From contig BSYO01000014.1 of the NCBI GenBank assembly GCA_033239525.1, positions 3,299,351 to 3,363,350 of the forward strand: a DNA stretch of 64,000 nucleotides, written 5' to 3'. The position numbers were made by a program, and so were the translations under genes. The notes below the pieces were generated by a model, which worked only from the letters and a program-made list of their open reading frames with translations, did not search any database and was not told the origin of the DNA. Within the stretch, counting starts at the first letter, position 1. Every line of letters starts with the position of its first letter. The DNA is from Nepenthes gracilis (lineage: Eukaryota; Streptophyta; Magnoliopsida; Caryophyllales; Nepenthaceae). This document shows positions 33,809 to 45,034 of this stretch, in pieces.

Positions 33809-34807
33809 ATGGCAGCTTGCATCGACACTTCAAGAGCCGAACCCAAACAAACCGGCGAGCCTGATCGATCAAATTCCGACCACCATGGCTGCATGTACGT
33901 CGAGTACTGCCGACCTAGTTTTTGTGATCTCGTTTACTGCGTGCCCGTTTGCCAAAATCATCAGAAGCCGAAATTGGTTGCCGAGGGCGATGGAGGAGGA
34001 GATATATGGTTGACTATGGTAGGAGAGGCCAAAATCGATGTTGAGCAAGAGCCAATTTTGACAAGTTACTATTACAATTCCATCTTGTCTCATAAATCCC
34101 TAGAATCTTCTTTAGCAAGTCACCTGTCTTCCAAATTAGGCAGCTCAATTCTTCCCAGTACTACCCTTGTTGATCTATTCGCTGGCGTCCTCGCAGAAGA
34201 CGGAGAAATCATCGAAGCAGTCAAAAAAGATCTGGAGGCAGCGAGAGACAGAGACCCAGCTTGTCTGAGCTATGTCCATTGTTTCTTAAATTTCAAAGGG
34301 TTTTTAGCCTGCCAAGCTCATAGAATAGCGCACAAGTTGTGGTCACAAGGGAGAAAAACCTTGGCCTTACTGATTCAAAACAGAGTATCAAAAGTGTTCG
34401 ATGTGGACATCCATCCGGGGGTTAAGATCGGACGGGGAATACTGCTCGATCACGGCACCGGAGTCGTGATCGGAGAGACGTCTGTGATCGGAGACGATGT
34501 CTCAATTCTGCATAACGTGACTCTGGGTGGGACGGGGAAAGAGTCAGGAGACAGGCACCCGAAAATTGGAGATGGGGTTTTGATCGGGGCAGGGGCTTGC
34601 GTTCTGGGCAACGTTAAGATCGGCGATGGAGCTAGAATCGGAGCTGGATCGGTGGTTTTGAGGGCCGTTCCGCCAAGAACAACTGCAATTGGGAATCCGG
34701 CAAGGTTGATCGGAGGTAAAGAGAATCCAATTAAACTCGATAAGTTCCCAAGTTTTACGATGGATCATACTTCACATATCCTTGAATGGTCTGATTATGT
34801 AATATAG
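33809..34807 (+). CDS. SERAT2: Serine O-acetyltransferase (plant SERAT2-like)
   Basis: This 332-residue enzyme transfers acetyl from acetyl-CoA to serine to give O-acetylserine, the committed step of cysteine synthesis, and binds O-acetylserine thiolyase in the cysteine synthase complex. Start: ATG at 33809 in a good context (ACAATGGC), beginning MAACIDT as in plant SERAT2 proteins. The N-terminal 75 or so residues are variable and may be a plastid or mitochondrial targeting region. Then come the SATase N-terminal helical domain and a left-handed beta-helix of hexapeptide repeats. Catalytic-type residues are Asp in VDIHPGVKIG and His in LLDHGTGVVIGE; HNVTLGGTGK is also present. The C-terminus EWSDYVI with terminal Ile is the peptide known to bind the thiolyase. 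There are no introns, frameshifts or stops. It is the only clearly intact host gene here. The exact subgroup (2;1 or 2;2) is uncertain. Confidence 0.95.
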   Translation: MAACIDTSRAEPKQTGEPDRSNSDHHGCMYVEYCRPSFCDLVYCVPVCQNHQKPKLVAEGDGGGDIWLTMVGEAKIDVEQEPILTSYYYNSILSHKSLESSLASHLSSKLGSSILPSTTLVDLFAGVLAEDGEIIEAVKKDLEAARDRDPACLSYVHCFLNFKGFLACQAHRIAHKLWSQGRKTLALLIQNRVSKVFDVDIHPGVKIGRGILLDHGTGVVIGETSVIGDDVSILHNVTLGGTGKESGDRHPKIGDGVLIGAGACVLGNVKIGDGARIGAGSVVLRAVPPRTTAIGNPARLIGGKENPIKLDKFPSFTMDHTSHILEWSDYVI

Positions 34808-35595
34808 AGGTAATTCTAAAGTTGTCTCTACCATTTTCTTCTAAGAATCGTGGAATGTATGTCAAGTGACAACCGAAGTTCTCCTATACAAAGCAGGAGT
34901 AGTTAATAGTGAGAGTAGCTGATCCTTCTGCATTACATATACAGGCTCTGTTTTCTTAACGCGTGATTCTCTTAGCTTCTGTATTGCCGAACGCCCGACT
35001 GAAAGTATGTTTTCTGACTGCCGGTCGTTAGTTTTTGAAATTGAAATCTGCGTGGACGCAACTATTAGAAAATACAAAATAACTATGTATATTATGTAAT
35101 TATTTCTTTATTTTCTTTTTCTTTATTTTCTTGCTTCTTTTTTTCCTTTTTTGCTCCTGTAGGTCAGCTGGGATGGTTTTCTCTATTTTTTTTGTAATAA
35201 ATTGTGTAGAATTTTTTCGTTAAGTTTGTTATTAGGGTATATTTGCGTTGTATTATATGTTGAGTGCGTGGAGCAGTGTGCAGTGTGAAAAACAGAAAAG
35301 CTTTAATGAATGTTGCATGCTGATTTTACTCTCCGTCCTGTTTGCCTTGCTTTCCCTTCCACTTTGCATTTTCTTTTTCTCCTTCCTCTGCTTTTCTTCC
35401 TCTGTGAAACTATCGCAGATTCTTCCATGGCATCGGAGACATCGAGCCTTAGCAAAATACTCTAAAAATTATATTAAACACAGCAAACTCACATTCGCTT
35501 CCTCACATGAATACTGATAGATATCAAAGAGACTGTGTGATATAGTTTTTGATGGATTTAAATAACTCATATACTAATATTTGAGACCAGATTAT
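34808..35595 (+). other. 3' untranslated and intergenic DNA after SERAT
   Basis: An AATAAA-type signal lies at about 35196-35201 in a T-rich stretch and could end the transcript, though nearer AT-rich signals are possible. No further gene is seen before the copia remnant. Confidence 0.4.
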
Positions 35596-38500
35596 GTTAA
35601 TGGATCATCTTCCATCTGTTAATAAAGCATTTTCTGTTGTTCAATAATAAAAAAGAAAGATAACACCAAATATTATCTATTGTGCATCCTTCGAACATTG
35701 TCGCTTTAACAGTCAAAAGAGTTGTTAGTTACTCAAAAAACGTTGGGAAAGCAACTTATCCTTTAAAGAGGGATAGGCCGTTCTGTATTTATTGTTGAAT
35801 TTCTGGATACACTATGCAGCAGTGTTTCAAAGCTGAAAATACCAAAATTCCTGTGTGTTCCCATTATAATAAGCGTGGACATGTTATAGACAAATGTTAT
35901 CAATTACATGGTTTTTCTCCTAATTACAAATTATATGACAAGGCTGAAAACGTGACATCTTTTATCAACTTATCGAGCTTCAGAACTGATTACGACCAAT
36001 GGGTAAATGAGGATGACAAGGTTGCATTGGCTTAAGCCCAATTCAAGCAACTTATGAACCTAATACAATCCAAAGAGCCTTCTGTTGCCTCCAACATAGC
36101 AAAACAAACTCAACTCATATTTGATCCTGTCATTGAGCAGCTGAAAGTAGCCAATATGACCGATACCTCTTTCTGTATACATTCCTCTCATAAATATTCT
36201 GATCATAAGAAATATGTGTGAATTTTAGACACTAGGGCCACATATCATATGATCTGTTATCCATCAATATATACTTATTACAAAGTTCAGATTTCATACT
36301 CTATCAAACTTTTTGGATGGAAGTAGAGCGTCAGTTTCTTACATTGGAAATGTCAAACTTACAGATAAAATAACATTGCAAAACGTTCAATGTGTTGTTT
36401 CTTTCACCTTTAATCTAATTTTAGTAAAGCGACTTACTGACACCCTTAATTGCTACTTGTTTTTCTTCTCTATTCTTTGTTTGATTCAGGACTTTACATC
36501 ATAGACAACGATTGGGATGAGTGAAGAAAGAAATGGGTTATATCATCTAATGAGAAATAAAATACCTTCAAATATTCTGCTGTCCTTTTTACCAAATTTT
36601 ATAATCAAAATATGAAGCCTTCCGTTTATTCTGTTTTGTCTCCAGTTGATATTTGGGATTGTTGGTTAAGACATATATCACATTCTAAGCTAAAAACTGA
36701 TTGATAATTCTCTTGTAAAAGGAGTATTACATTCTATTAATGATAATTCTTATTCTATTTGTCTCATGGTTAAGCAATGTTGCCTTCCTTTTTCTTCCTG
36801 CACCAATAGGTCATAAACCTTGTTTGAAATGGTTCATTGTGACCTATAGGGACCTTTCTCTGAAATATCCTATGACGATTATAAATATTTTCTAACAATT
36901 GTTGATAATATTTCTAGAAGTACGTGAATTTATCTCCTAAAATAAAAATCAGACACTAAATTGTGTTTAAAAATTTTTTACAAACTTATCGAAAGACAAT
37001 TTAGTATTAAAATTAAAGTTATAATAATGGGTTTGAATTTTGTATGGGATATTTCTATTGTAAAAGAGGTATAATCATCACCGGAGTTGTATTGAAACAC
37101 CATAACAAAATGGTGTTATGGAGCGTAAATATCAATATTTGTTGAAAGTCGCCAGGGCCATTAGATTTCAGTCCGAACATCCCTTAAAATTTTGGAATGA
37201 TTGTATTCTTACTACTGCATACATTATAAATAAAATACCAACTCCATTATTGAAAAATAGGGCCCAATATAAGGTTCCCTTTGGAATAAAACCCAATTAT
37301 GAAAACTTAAGAATTTTTGGTTCATTGTGTTTTGCCTCTACCATTTCCCATAGGTAAAAGAACTTAGATCCTAGAAGTAGAAAATATATTTTCTTAGGTT
37401 ATCTATTTGAAGTTAAAGGTTATAAATTGATTGACTTAGAGCCATATTACTTTTTATTCAAGAGATATCATCTTTTATGAAAATGTATTCCCTTTTTAGA
37501 AAATTAGCATTGAAAAAAATCCGGGTACTCAATCGGATGAATGTCCCTTAGAACTGCCTTCTATAATGATCAATGATGATCATTTTTTTCAAACTCAACA
37601 ATCACCATTAAATTTCCATGAATCTTCTTTGAGTTCGGTTGCGAAACCCACAGCTGAAGTTCACAACAATGGAGAAATGCCTACTATTCTTGTTCATGGC
37701 CAGTGTTGTGAAAATCATGAACAATTAATTAATAATAACTCACAATGAACCTATCCACTGATTTTACCACAAATACATAGTTTTTAGTAGCCAATCAGAT
37801 GCCTGTTTTTAGTTATCAAATGATAGACGCAATAAAATGGCATAGATTATCATGAAACTTTTTCTCCTATTACTAAACTTACTACTGTGCAATATCTCTC
37901 AGTTATGGTTGCCATTAAATGATGGTATTTATATCATTTTGATATTAACAATGCCTTTTTATATGGAGTTTTAGATGAGAAAATTTATATGCAAAGGCCT
38001 CTCGCTACACTAAAGAAAAACCTTATCAAGTATGCAAATTATTGAAAAGTAGATATGGTCTTAAACAGGCCTCTAGGTAATAGTATTTAAAGATGTCCAC
38101 CTCTCTTGTTGCCTTTGGTTTCAAACAATCCAAGGATGATTATAACTTATTCACCAAGGAAGATAAGTTTTTTATAGTACTACTTGTATAAATTGATTAC
38201 ATTATTGTGACAAGTAGCTGTTTGATTCAGTTGCCTCTATCAAATCTTTTCTTAATCTAGTCTTCAAGATTAAAGACCTTAGTATTCTACGACATTTTCT
38301 TGGCATAGAAGTCACATGATCATCAAGAGGCATACATATTTGTCAAAAAAAAAAAAAATACACTCTTGATATTTTAACTGATTTCAATACTCTTGGCTCT
38401 AAACTTCTTAAATTTCCAATGGATCAAAATTTCAAACTAAGGAGACCAGGATGATTTTGCAAGATCCGAGTGTAGACAGAAGATTAATTAGAAGACTTTT

Positions 38501-38705
38501 TTATCTAACCATGACAAGACTAGATATATATTATGTAGTATAAATTTTAAGCCAATTTATGACTCGACGAACTCCTTGTCGTATAAATATTGCCTATCAA
38601 GTTTTGCAGTATCTTAAACTAAACCCGAAATAAGGAATATTATTTTCTTTCACTTATAATATTTAGCTTAGAACTTTTTGTAATACAGATCAGGGAATAT
38701 CTTAA
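35596..38705 (+). pseudogene. Ty1/copia gag-pol remnant
   Basis: A single decayed polyprotein can be followed on the plus strand. The end of Gag (LPSVNKAFSVVQ near 35610) is followed by two zinc-knuckle-like motifs, CIYCWISGYTMQQCF and CSHYNKRGHVIDKCYQLHGF. The protease site reads LDTRATYHM near 36227, with Gly lost. Then come the pre-integrase (ISHSKL), integrase end (FWNDCILTTAYIINKIPTPL near 37180), RT (HFDINNAFLYGVLDEKIYMQ near 37937, then a DYIIVTS-type site near 38195) and the beginning of RNase H (FCNTDQ near 38685). Stops and frameshifts are frequent. No LTRs were found on either side, so it is truncated. It lies about 0.8 kb downstream of the SERAT gene. Confidence 0.85.
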
Positions 38706-39576
38706 ACTCGAACCTCTTCTTCTTCTCTCCACTATTACTGTGCGGCATCCCTTGTGGAGAAATACTTCAAAATTGCTTAGAACAAGTCCTAAAATTGCGT
38801 TCGTGCGATTTTATAAACCTTGGGCGAGCTCGAGTGCCGAGCCTTTGGAATTGATGTTCGATTGTTGATCAGGCGCGCATCTTTTGGATTTTGCACCCAA
38901 TAGATGTCTTTGGCATTGCTCGGGCGCTCACCTTGTGGATTCCGTACCTGAGGCGCCACTCATGCTTGCCTCAGGCGCAACAACCTCCTGGGTAATCGCC
39001 GATACTCCAATCATCATATAAATCCCACTTGATCTTTTAATAATTTTTTTGTTTATTAAAACACTATTAAAAAAAGTGATCCAAAATTAAATAATTTTTA
39101 TATTATTTTATTTGTGGCCCTATTCAATTTTATTAATGAAATATAAAATTGTGCGATTTTGAGAGCAATCGCTAGCGTTTCTTTACAGAAATATTGGACG
39201 GGAGCAGATTGTCTCTGTATTCAAATAAACGCCGATGCGATGAGCACTCTTTTTAAGTCTCTTAAATGTTATAACATTATATATATATATATATGAAGTT
39301 AAATAAAAGTAGATAAATTATTTAGGTGTGTTGGGTATCTTTATAATATTTATTAACAATTACATGGAAAGCACGCAAGAGTTGTTGGAGTGAGCACCCT
39401 ATATTATGTATTAATTTTTAATACCTTTTAATTCTTTTTCTTTATTTACGGTAAATAAATATTTTAACTAATAAATTTCTAATAATTTTGAAGACTTATT
39501 TCTTCTTTTTTTTTTTGTGGTTATGATCATTGCATTGTCAATCAATATTTCCATTCGATATATATTTTTTTATTTT
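38706..39576. other. Intergenic DNA with LTR-like fragment
   Basis: 38770-39010 has GGCGC-rich phrases (CTCGGGCGCTCACC, CTGAGGCGCCACTC, CCTCAGGCGCAAC) like those in the LTR at 59700-59800, so it may be a decayed LTR piece. The rest, to 39576, is AT-rich with a short TA run at 39280-39294. Confidence 0.4.
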
Positions 39577-40745
39577 TAATGGATACATCAAAAATGAGCT
39601 GACCCCATAAAAAATCAAAGGCCTAGGAAGACGGTCAACACTCTAACGACACAATTGAAAAACGGGCCCAAAAGCTGAAAAATTCAGGATGGTCAACGCC
39701 AGCGTTGACTGTCGAACGGCCAACTTTCAAACAGACGGTCAACCCAAATATTGACCGTCTGCCTTGTGCGTATCAAGCCTAAAGGGGCTCTTCTACAGTA
39801 ATGAGTCTGGCTCACTCAGACCCATGGCCCATCTGGCGGCTGACGATGGATACCCTTCACAAGGGCGGCCAACACACATGCAGACAGTCAACTCGAGTGT
39901 TGACCGTCCGAGTTTCGCATTTCGGGCCCCAAGAAGCCTTTCAACAGTAACGGGCCTGACCCGTTTAGACCCACCAGTCATTAAAAGGCCAACAACGATC
40001 CTCCAAGGATATTCCACGATCTCAACTCAGACCAATAAGGACATTACCAAGATTGGCGCCCTTCAAAGATGAAAAGCGCCAGATCTTCCCTATTCTTTGC
40101 CAATCAAGGAACTCCAACGGTAATATGCTGAGGAGGAAAGAAACCAACTTGAAAAGTTGGTTGGCCGCCTCACAAGGAAACAATCACGATCACATGGCAA
40201 CCGGCATTTGCTCCAGAGGGCAAGTCCGCCAGAAAATCAGGAAGACAATCACTCCTTCCAACGAAGGAGGATTGACCTCTCAGTTACAAAGGAAGCCATC
40301 GAATCATCATTCAAGAGAGGCTTTCTTCGATACTTTCGACCACCCACGCTTTCTTGAAGGCATACATTTCCTAGAACGATCGGGTGCTCACAGAAGTCAG
40401 CCTTCTCTGTCACCTTCATTCTCCAAAAAACCCTAAGGCACACAAGCGCGCCTCTCGCGGCCGTTTACTGCCTTTTTACTTTCCAGATTCAAGGAGACTT
40501 CACGTCTCTCTTACATCTGGATCAAATACTCAAACTCTCTCTCTCTCTATTTTCAGTTTCTTTCTTTTGAAGACTATTTTACTGACTTGAGCGTCGGAGT
40601 GTTCTCGGTGGGACAACTTTCCGCCGATAACGCTGACCTCTTGTTCGTTCTAATAGTGTGCAAGATTTGTACTTAGTGAACGGAGTCGGTTCAAACCATC
40701 TAAAAGAATTCGAATCTATTTGAAGTCGGATCCAAGTATGCATCA
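39577..40745 (+). mobile_element. Solo LTR related to family A, with ATTTT duplication
   Basis: 1169 bp from TAATGGATACATC to GTATGCATCA, flanked by ATTTT on both sides (39572-39576 and 40746-40750). No internal element sequence adjoins it, so recombination between LTRs has removed the rest. It shares with family A the CTTGAGCGTCGGAGTGTTCT block and the GGTGGGACAAC(A/T)T segment near the 3' end. U3 is diverged and richer in W-box palindromes, for example CAGACGGTCAA...TTGACCGTCTG at 39732-39761 and GTCAACGC-CA-GCGTTGAC near 39700. Confidence 0.82.
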
Positions 40746-41098
40746 ATTTTAAAATAATTTATTAATTCTTTTTATTTAAATTATTCTGTTTTAAAATTCT
40801 CAATTGTTACTATTCAACCGTCATTTCAACGACTTTCAAAAACTTATTTTAATGAATTATCAATTACTTTGCCATCCACTATCCTTCTTCACTTTCAACT
40901 CTCAATCACTTTCAAAGATGCATACGTAGGGAAAACGATTGCCAGTATAATTCTAAAATTTTCTAAGATGACTTATATAATTATTTTAACAAGAAAAAAA
41001 ACATATACTTTTCACTCTGAAATATTCTTAAGTAAAAATCATAACGTTGTTCTAGAGCATGCTTGAGAGGGATATTTGAGAGAATATTCTAGAGCATT
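40746..41098. other. AT-rich intergenic DNA
   Basis: No gene or repeat family recognised between the solo LTR and the tandem duplication. Confidence 0.4.
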
Positions 41099-41533
41099 AC
41101 TTCAAATCATTCATGATGAACAGACAAAAAAATCTTAACCATTGATTGAGGATGTAATATTTCTATAATTTATAAATGGTTAGTCTCCTCTGATCTAAAG
41201 CCAAGCCAAACGCAGTGAATCTAAGCCAAAAAGTGGTGTAATAACCAATAAAGTTGCCAGTTTTGAGAATTCTAGAGATGGGCTTTTGGGCAAGTGTTGA
41301 ATAGATATTCAAACTTCAAATCATTCATGATGAACAGGTGAAAAAAAATCTTAACCGTTGGTTGAGGATGTAATATTTCTATAATTTATAAATGGGTAGT
41401 CTCCTCTGATCTAAAGCCAAGCCAAACGCAGTGAATCTAAGCCAAAAAGTGGTGTAATAACCAATAAAGTTGCCAGTTTTGAGAATTCTAGAGATGGGCT
41501 TTTGGGCAAGTGTTGAATAGATATTCAAACTTC
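41099..41533. repeat. Near-perfect 215-bp tandem duplication
   Basis: 41099-41312 is repeated at 41313-41533 with only a handful of differences (for example CAGACAAAAAAA against CAGGTGAAAAAAAA, and CCATTGATTG against CCGTTGGTTG). The unit is not recognisable as any element in the window. The high identity means it is much younger than the surrounding retrotransposon copies. Confidence 0.95.
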
Positions 41534-41867
41534 CATATCGAAGTCTATTTCTTCTAAAAGTTGTGTGTTTCGACAAGACTTAGGGTTTGTTCGGATCTAA
41601 AAGTGATGTTCTCTGCTGCTGTTTTCTTGAAGACAGGAAACAACTAGAATGGAGGGATCAACGCATATAATGAATTCATATCCACGCCGATTGAACAAAA
41701 CCTTTGATCTTACTCAAAAGGCAGCAAAAGGAATGCCACACGTTTTCTAAGGAGGCACGAAAGGAATGCTGCAGAGAATATGCAAAATTCAACAAATCTT
41801 ACAGACGCTAACACGACGAAGACGCTCTTGAGAAGCTCTAGAATTATCCAGAAAAGAATTGTTTCCC
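41534..41867. other. Unassigned DNA before element C
   Basis: Mixed-composition DNA continuing from the duplicated unit. It may be the edge of a host gene or promoter, but no ORF has support. It ends abruptly at the gag-pol fragment. Confidence 0.35.
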
Positions 41868-44108
41868 GGAGGCTGAGGCCATCGCCAGGGCGTACATCAC
41901 GGCCGAATAGGCCAACGAGGCAAAGTGCGCTGAGCGAGTGGACCGGCCCCCGAAAGCCGCCAGATCTACTAGCAAGCAGAAGAGGGAAGGCGACAGCCAC
42001 CGCTTCCCCGAGCGCCGTAAGCAGCAGGGGCCTCCACTGGGGCCCAGGAAGGACTACGGATGGACATCCCTGACTCCCCTGAACGATAGCTGTACCAACA
42101 TCCTGATGCAGATCCAAGACAAAAAGTTCTTCGAGTGTCCGAAAACGTCGAAAGGTCCCAGCGGCAGCGATCAGACCAAATGCTGCCAATACCATTGCTG
42201 CCTAGGACACTCGACTGAGAACTGCTAGACCCTACAGTAGGAGATAGAGGACCTGATCCGCCGTGGACACCTCAAACGGTTCATGAAGAGTTTGGGGCAG
42301 GGACGCGTAACCTCGGATGGTGAGGCCAACAAGCTTCCAAGGGGCCGCACGGTCGCCGGCGTGGTCAACATGATCTCCTCCGCAGTCTCCGGGGATGCCA
42401 GGCGAAGGGAGCCGAAGCCAACTTCCGGCAACAAGCGAGCGAGGATAGGGGGTAGAAATGATGCCATTAGTTTTAGTAGCGACGATCTGGCTCATGTAAC
42501 CTCCCCCTATACTGATTCCCTTGTTGTATCCACCCTTGTTTCAGATGGTGGGATTGACTACCAATTGAAACAAATTTTCATTAATAATGAAAATTCGCAG
42601 AATTTACTGTATCTCAGTGCTTTCTTTAAACTTGGATTGAGACGAAGCCAGATGAAAGTCGCCAGCGGACCCTTATACGGCCTGGATAATGAACCGGTCC
42701 CCGTGTAGGGGATAGTCTGGCTGGAGGTCACTATGGGAACCCACCAGCGCTCTGTGACGCGAGAGCTGCCGTTCCTCGTCGTTGACCTAACATTTGACTA
42801 CAACGCCATATTGGGCAGACCCTTCCTCATGACCTTTAGAGCCATAACATCGATCCCACACCTGAAGGTGAAGTTCTCCACACCGTGGGGCGTGGGAGAA
42901 GTGCTTGGAGACTAGGAGGTGGGACGAATGTGCTACCTATCCCAGATCAATCCCGCGGTACCATACTGCCCGGATGAAGATCTTGACCTCTGTGACAAAA
43001 CCTGCCGCAAGTAGGCCCATCAAGTGAGGCCACCGAAGCGGTCCCTTTAAATCTCTCCGAGCCGAAAAGGTGCGTCCACGTTGGTAGATCCCTCCAGCCT
43101 ACAGAATGCGACCGGCTGATTACCTTCCTTAGGACCAACTCCGACGTGTTTGCCTGGGTTCTCGCTGACATGCCCGAGATATCAGCCGAATTGATTGTCC
43201 ACAAAATGGGCCTTGACTCGAGCCGAAAGCCCGTTCGGTAGAGGCGTAGGAACCACTCTATCGAGAAGTTAGTCGCCATAAGGAAGAAGTGAGGAGACTC
43301 TTGGACGCAGGATTTATCCGAGAGGTCCAATATCCGGAGTGGTTATCCAACGTCGTGCTAGTGAAGAAGAGTAGCAGCAAGTGGCGAATATGTGTCAATT
43401 TCACCGACGTAAATAAGGCTTGCCCAAAGACAGTTTCCCTCTCCCCAGGATAGATCAGCTCATGGACTCCACGTCCGGACACGAGCTCCTGAGCTTCATG
43501 GATGCATATTCTGGCTACAACCAGATTCGGATACACCCAGAGAACGAGGAGCATACTTCATTCATGACTGACCAAGGGACATACTGCTACAAGATGATAC
43601 CCGTTGGCCTTAAGAATGCCGGCGCAACCTATCAGTGCCTAGTGAACAACATGTTTGAGGCCCAGATTGGAAGAAATATGAAGGTTACGTCGATGACATG
43701 CTTGTAAAGAGCAAAGTCCCCCACGACCATATCAGTGACCTGGAGGAGATATTTCAGGTCCTCCGGCGGCACAGGATGAAGCTCAATCTTGCCAAGTGTG
43801 CCTTCGGAGTGACCTCGGGAAAGTTTCTCGGCTTCATTGTGTCCCAGTGCGGCATTGAAGCCAACCCGGAGAAGATCAAGGCCATCCTCAACCGTAACCC
43901 CCCGCGGACAATAAAAGAAGCGCAGAAACTCACCGGGCGAATAGCAGCCCTTTCATGATTCATCGCCAAATCGGTAAAGAAGTACCTGCTTTTCTTCAAG
44001 GCACTAAGGGGCACTAAATCGCTGGGGTTCATGTGGAGTGAGGAATGCGACGAAACTTTCAGAGAGTTGAAGACATACCTCGCCAACCTGCCGCTCCTGA
44101 GCTTCGAC
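41868..44108 (+). pseudogene. Truncated Tat gag-pol fragment of family B (element C)
   Basis: The fragment begins inside gag (matching 6980 of element B) and ends inside the first RNase H, after a LANLPLLSF-like motif. The Gag knuckle reads CCQYHCCLGHSTENC (about 42180-42224). The protease site is FINNENSQNLLY, with the catalytic Asp changed to Asn. RT is well kept: SFMDAYSGYNQIRIHPENEE at about 43495-43554, with a one-base loss near 43683 that pushes the GYVDDMLVKS motif out of frame. Several in-frame TAG codons are present. It has no LTRs or target duplication and is a truncated or rearranged piece. Confidence 0.85.
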
Positions 44109-45034
44109 GAAACATATTTCTCTCATACTTTGAATTAGAAACCATATTTCTGATTATCATATTAAATATATATCTGTCATGTAACAACCAAAGTATAAAT
44201 CATTTAAAAGATCTCCAAAAAAAAAAAAAAATTGATAGCATCTTGAGACCATCTTACTAAAAAAATAGCAAGTTTTGTAAGTTATTACTGAACACATGCT
44301 TATCAATTTAAGACACATCTGGTACATGAAGCCAACATGACCCTTCTTCATCCTCAACATACATTTAGCTCATACAACTTAATCTCAACAAACATATGTT
44401 CACAAATTCAAAAATAATAGGCAACACGAATCAGAAAGCTCAATTTTGTTCCCTTGAACGAGTGAACTGATTGATGGACAATCCTATCTATGAATGAAAA
44501 TGAATTACCTTCGCCATAAAGGGATATCAAATTGTTCACTTTCAAAGCAAAGTTGCAGCATTTGACACACGAAAAATTGACAATCAAACTCGCATTCATA
44601 AGTGAAGCACAATAGCTTTTCCAATAGTGAGGTGTTCAATTAAGCATTCTTTTGCAACTCGATTCCTGCAACCACAAATGGGGTGACTCCAGCTGCAAAA
44701 GCAAAACTAAAAATCTTATGCAATAATTTTAACAAAGACATGATAGGCCGCAACTCAAGTATCTACAGACGGAGAAGAGGAGAAGATGGACCTAAAGCAC
44801 CCACAACAATCTGCCAGTTAACTTGAGCTTGAGATGGGTCTGCAGCTACTGAAACATTGTTCATTACTTTGAATTTGTTACCTTCAATCCACTGCTTGCT
44901 TATGCTTATGTGATTGGGTCTTATGGGTGCCTATTTTGGGCATTTTGTTGAAGAAGTTCCGTTGGGTTTGGTCACTCCCTTATGAATAGCTCAATAAACA
45001 GATGAGTTATCAAATGATAGTATAAGATTTGTGT
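44109..45034. other. Unassigned DNA between element C and copia LTR
   Basis: AT-rich sequence with an A run near 44218-44231. Short minus-strand frames here (such as 44408-44599) have no family support. Confidence 0.35.
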
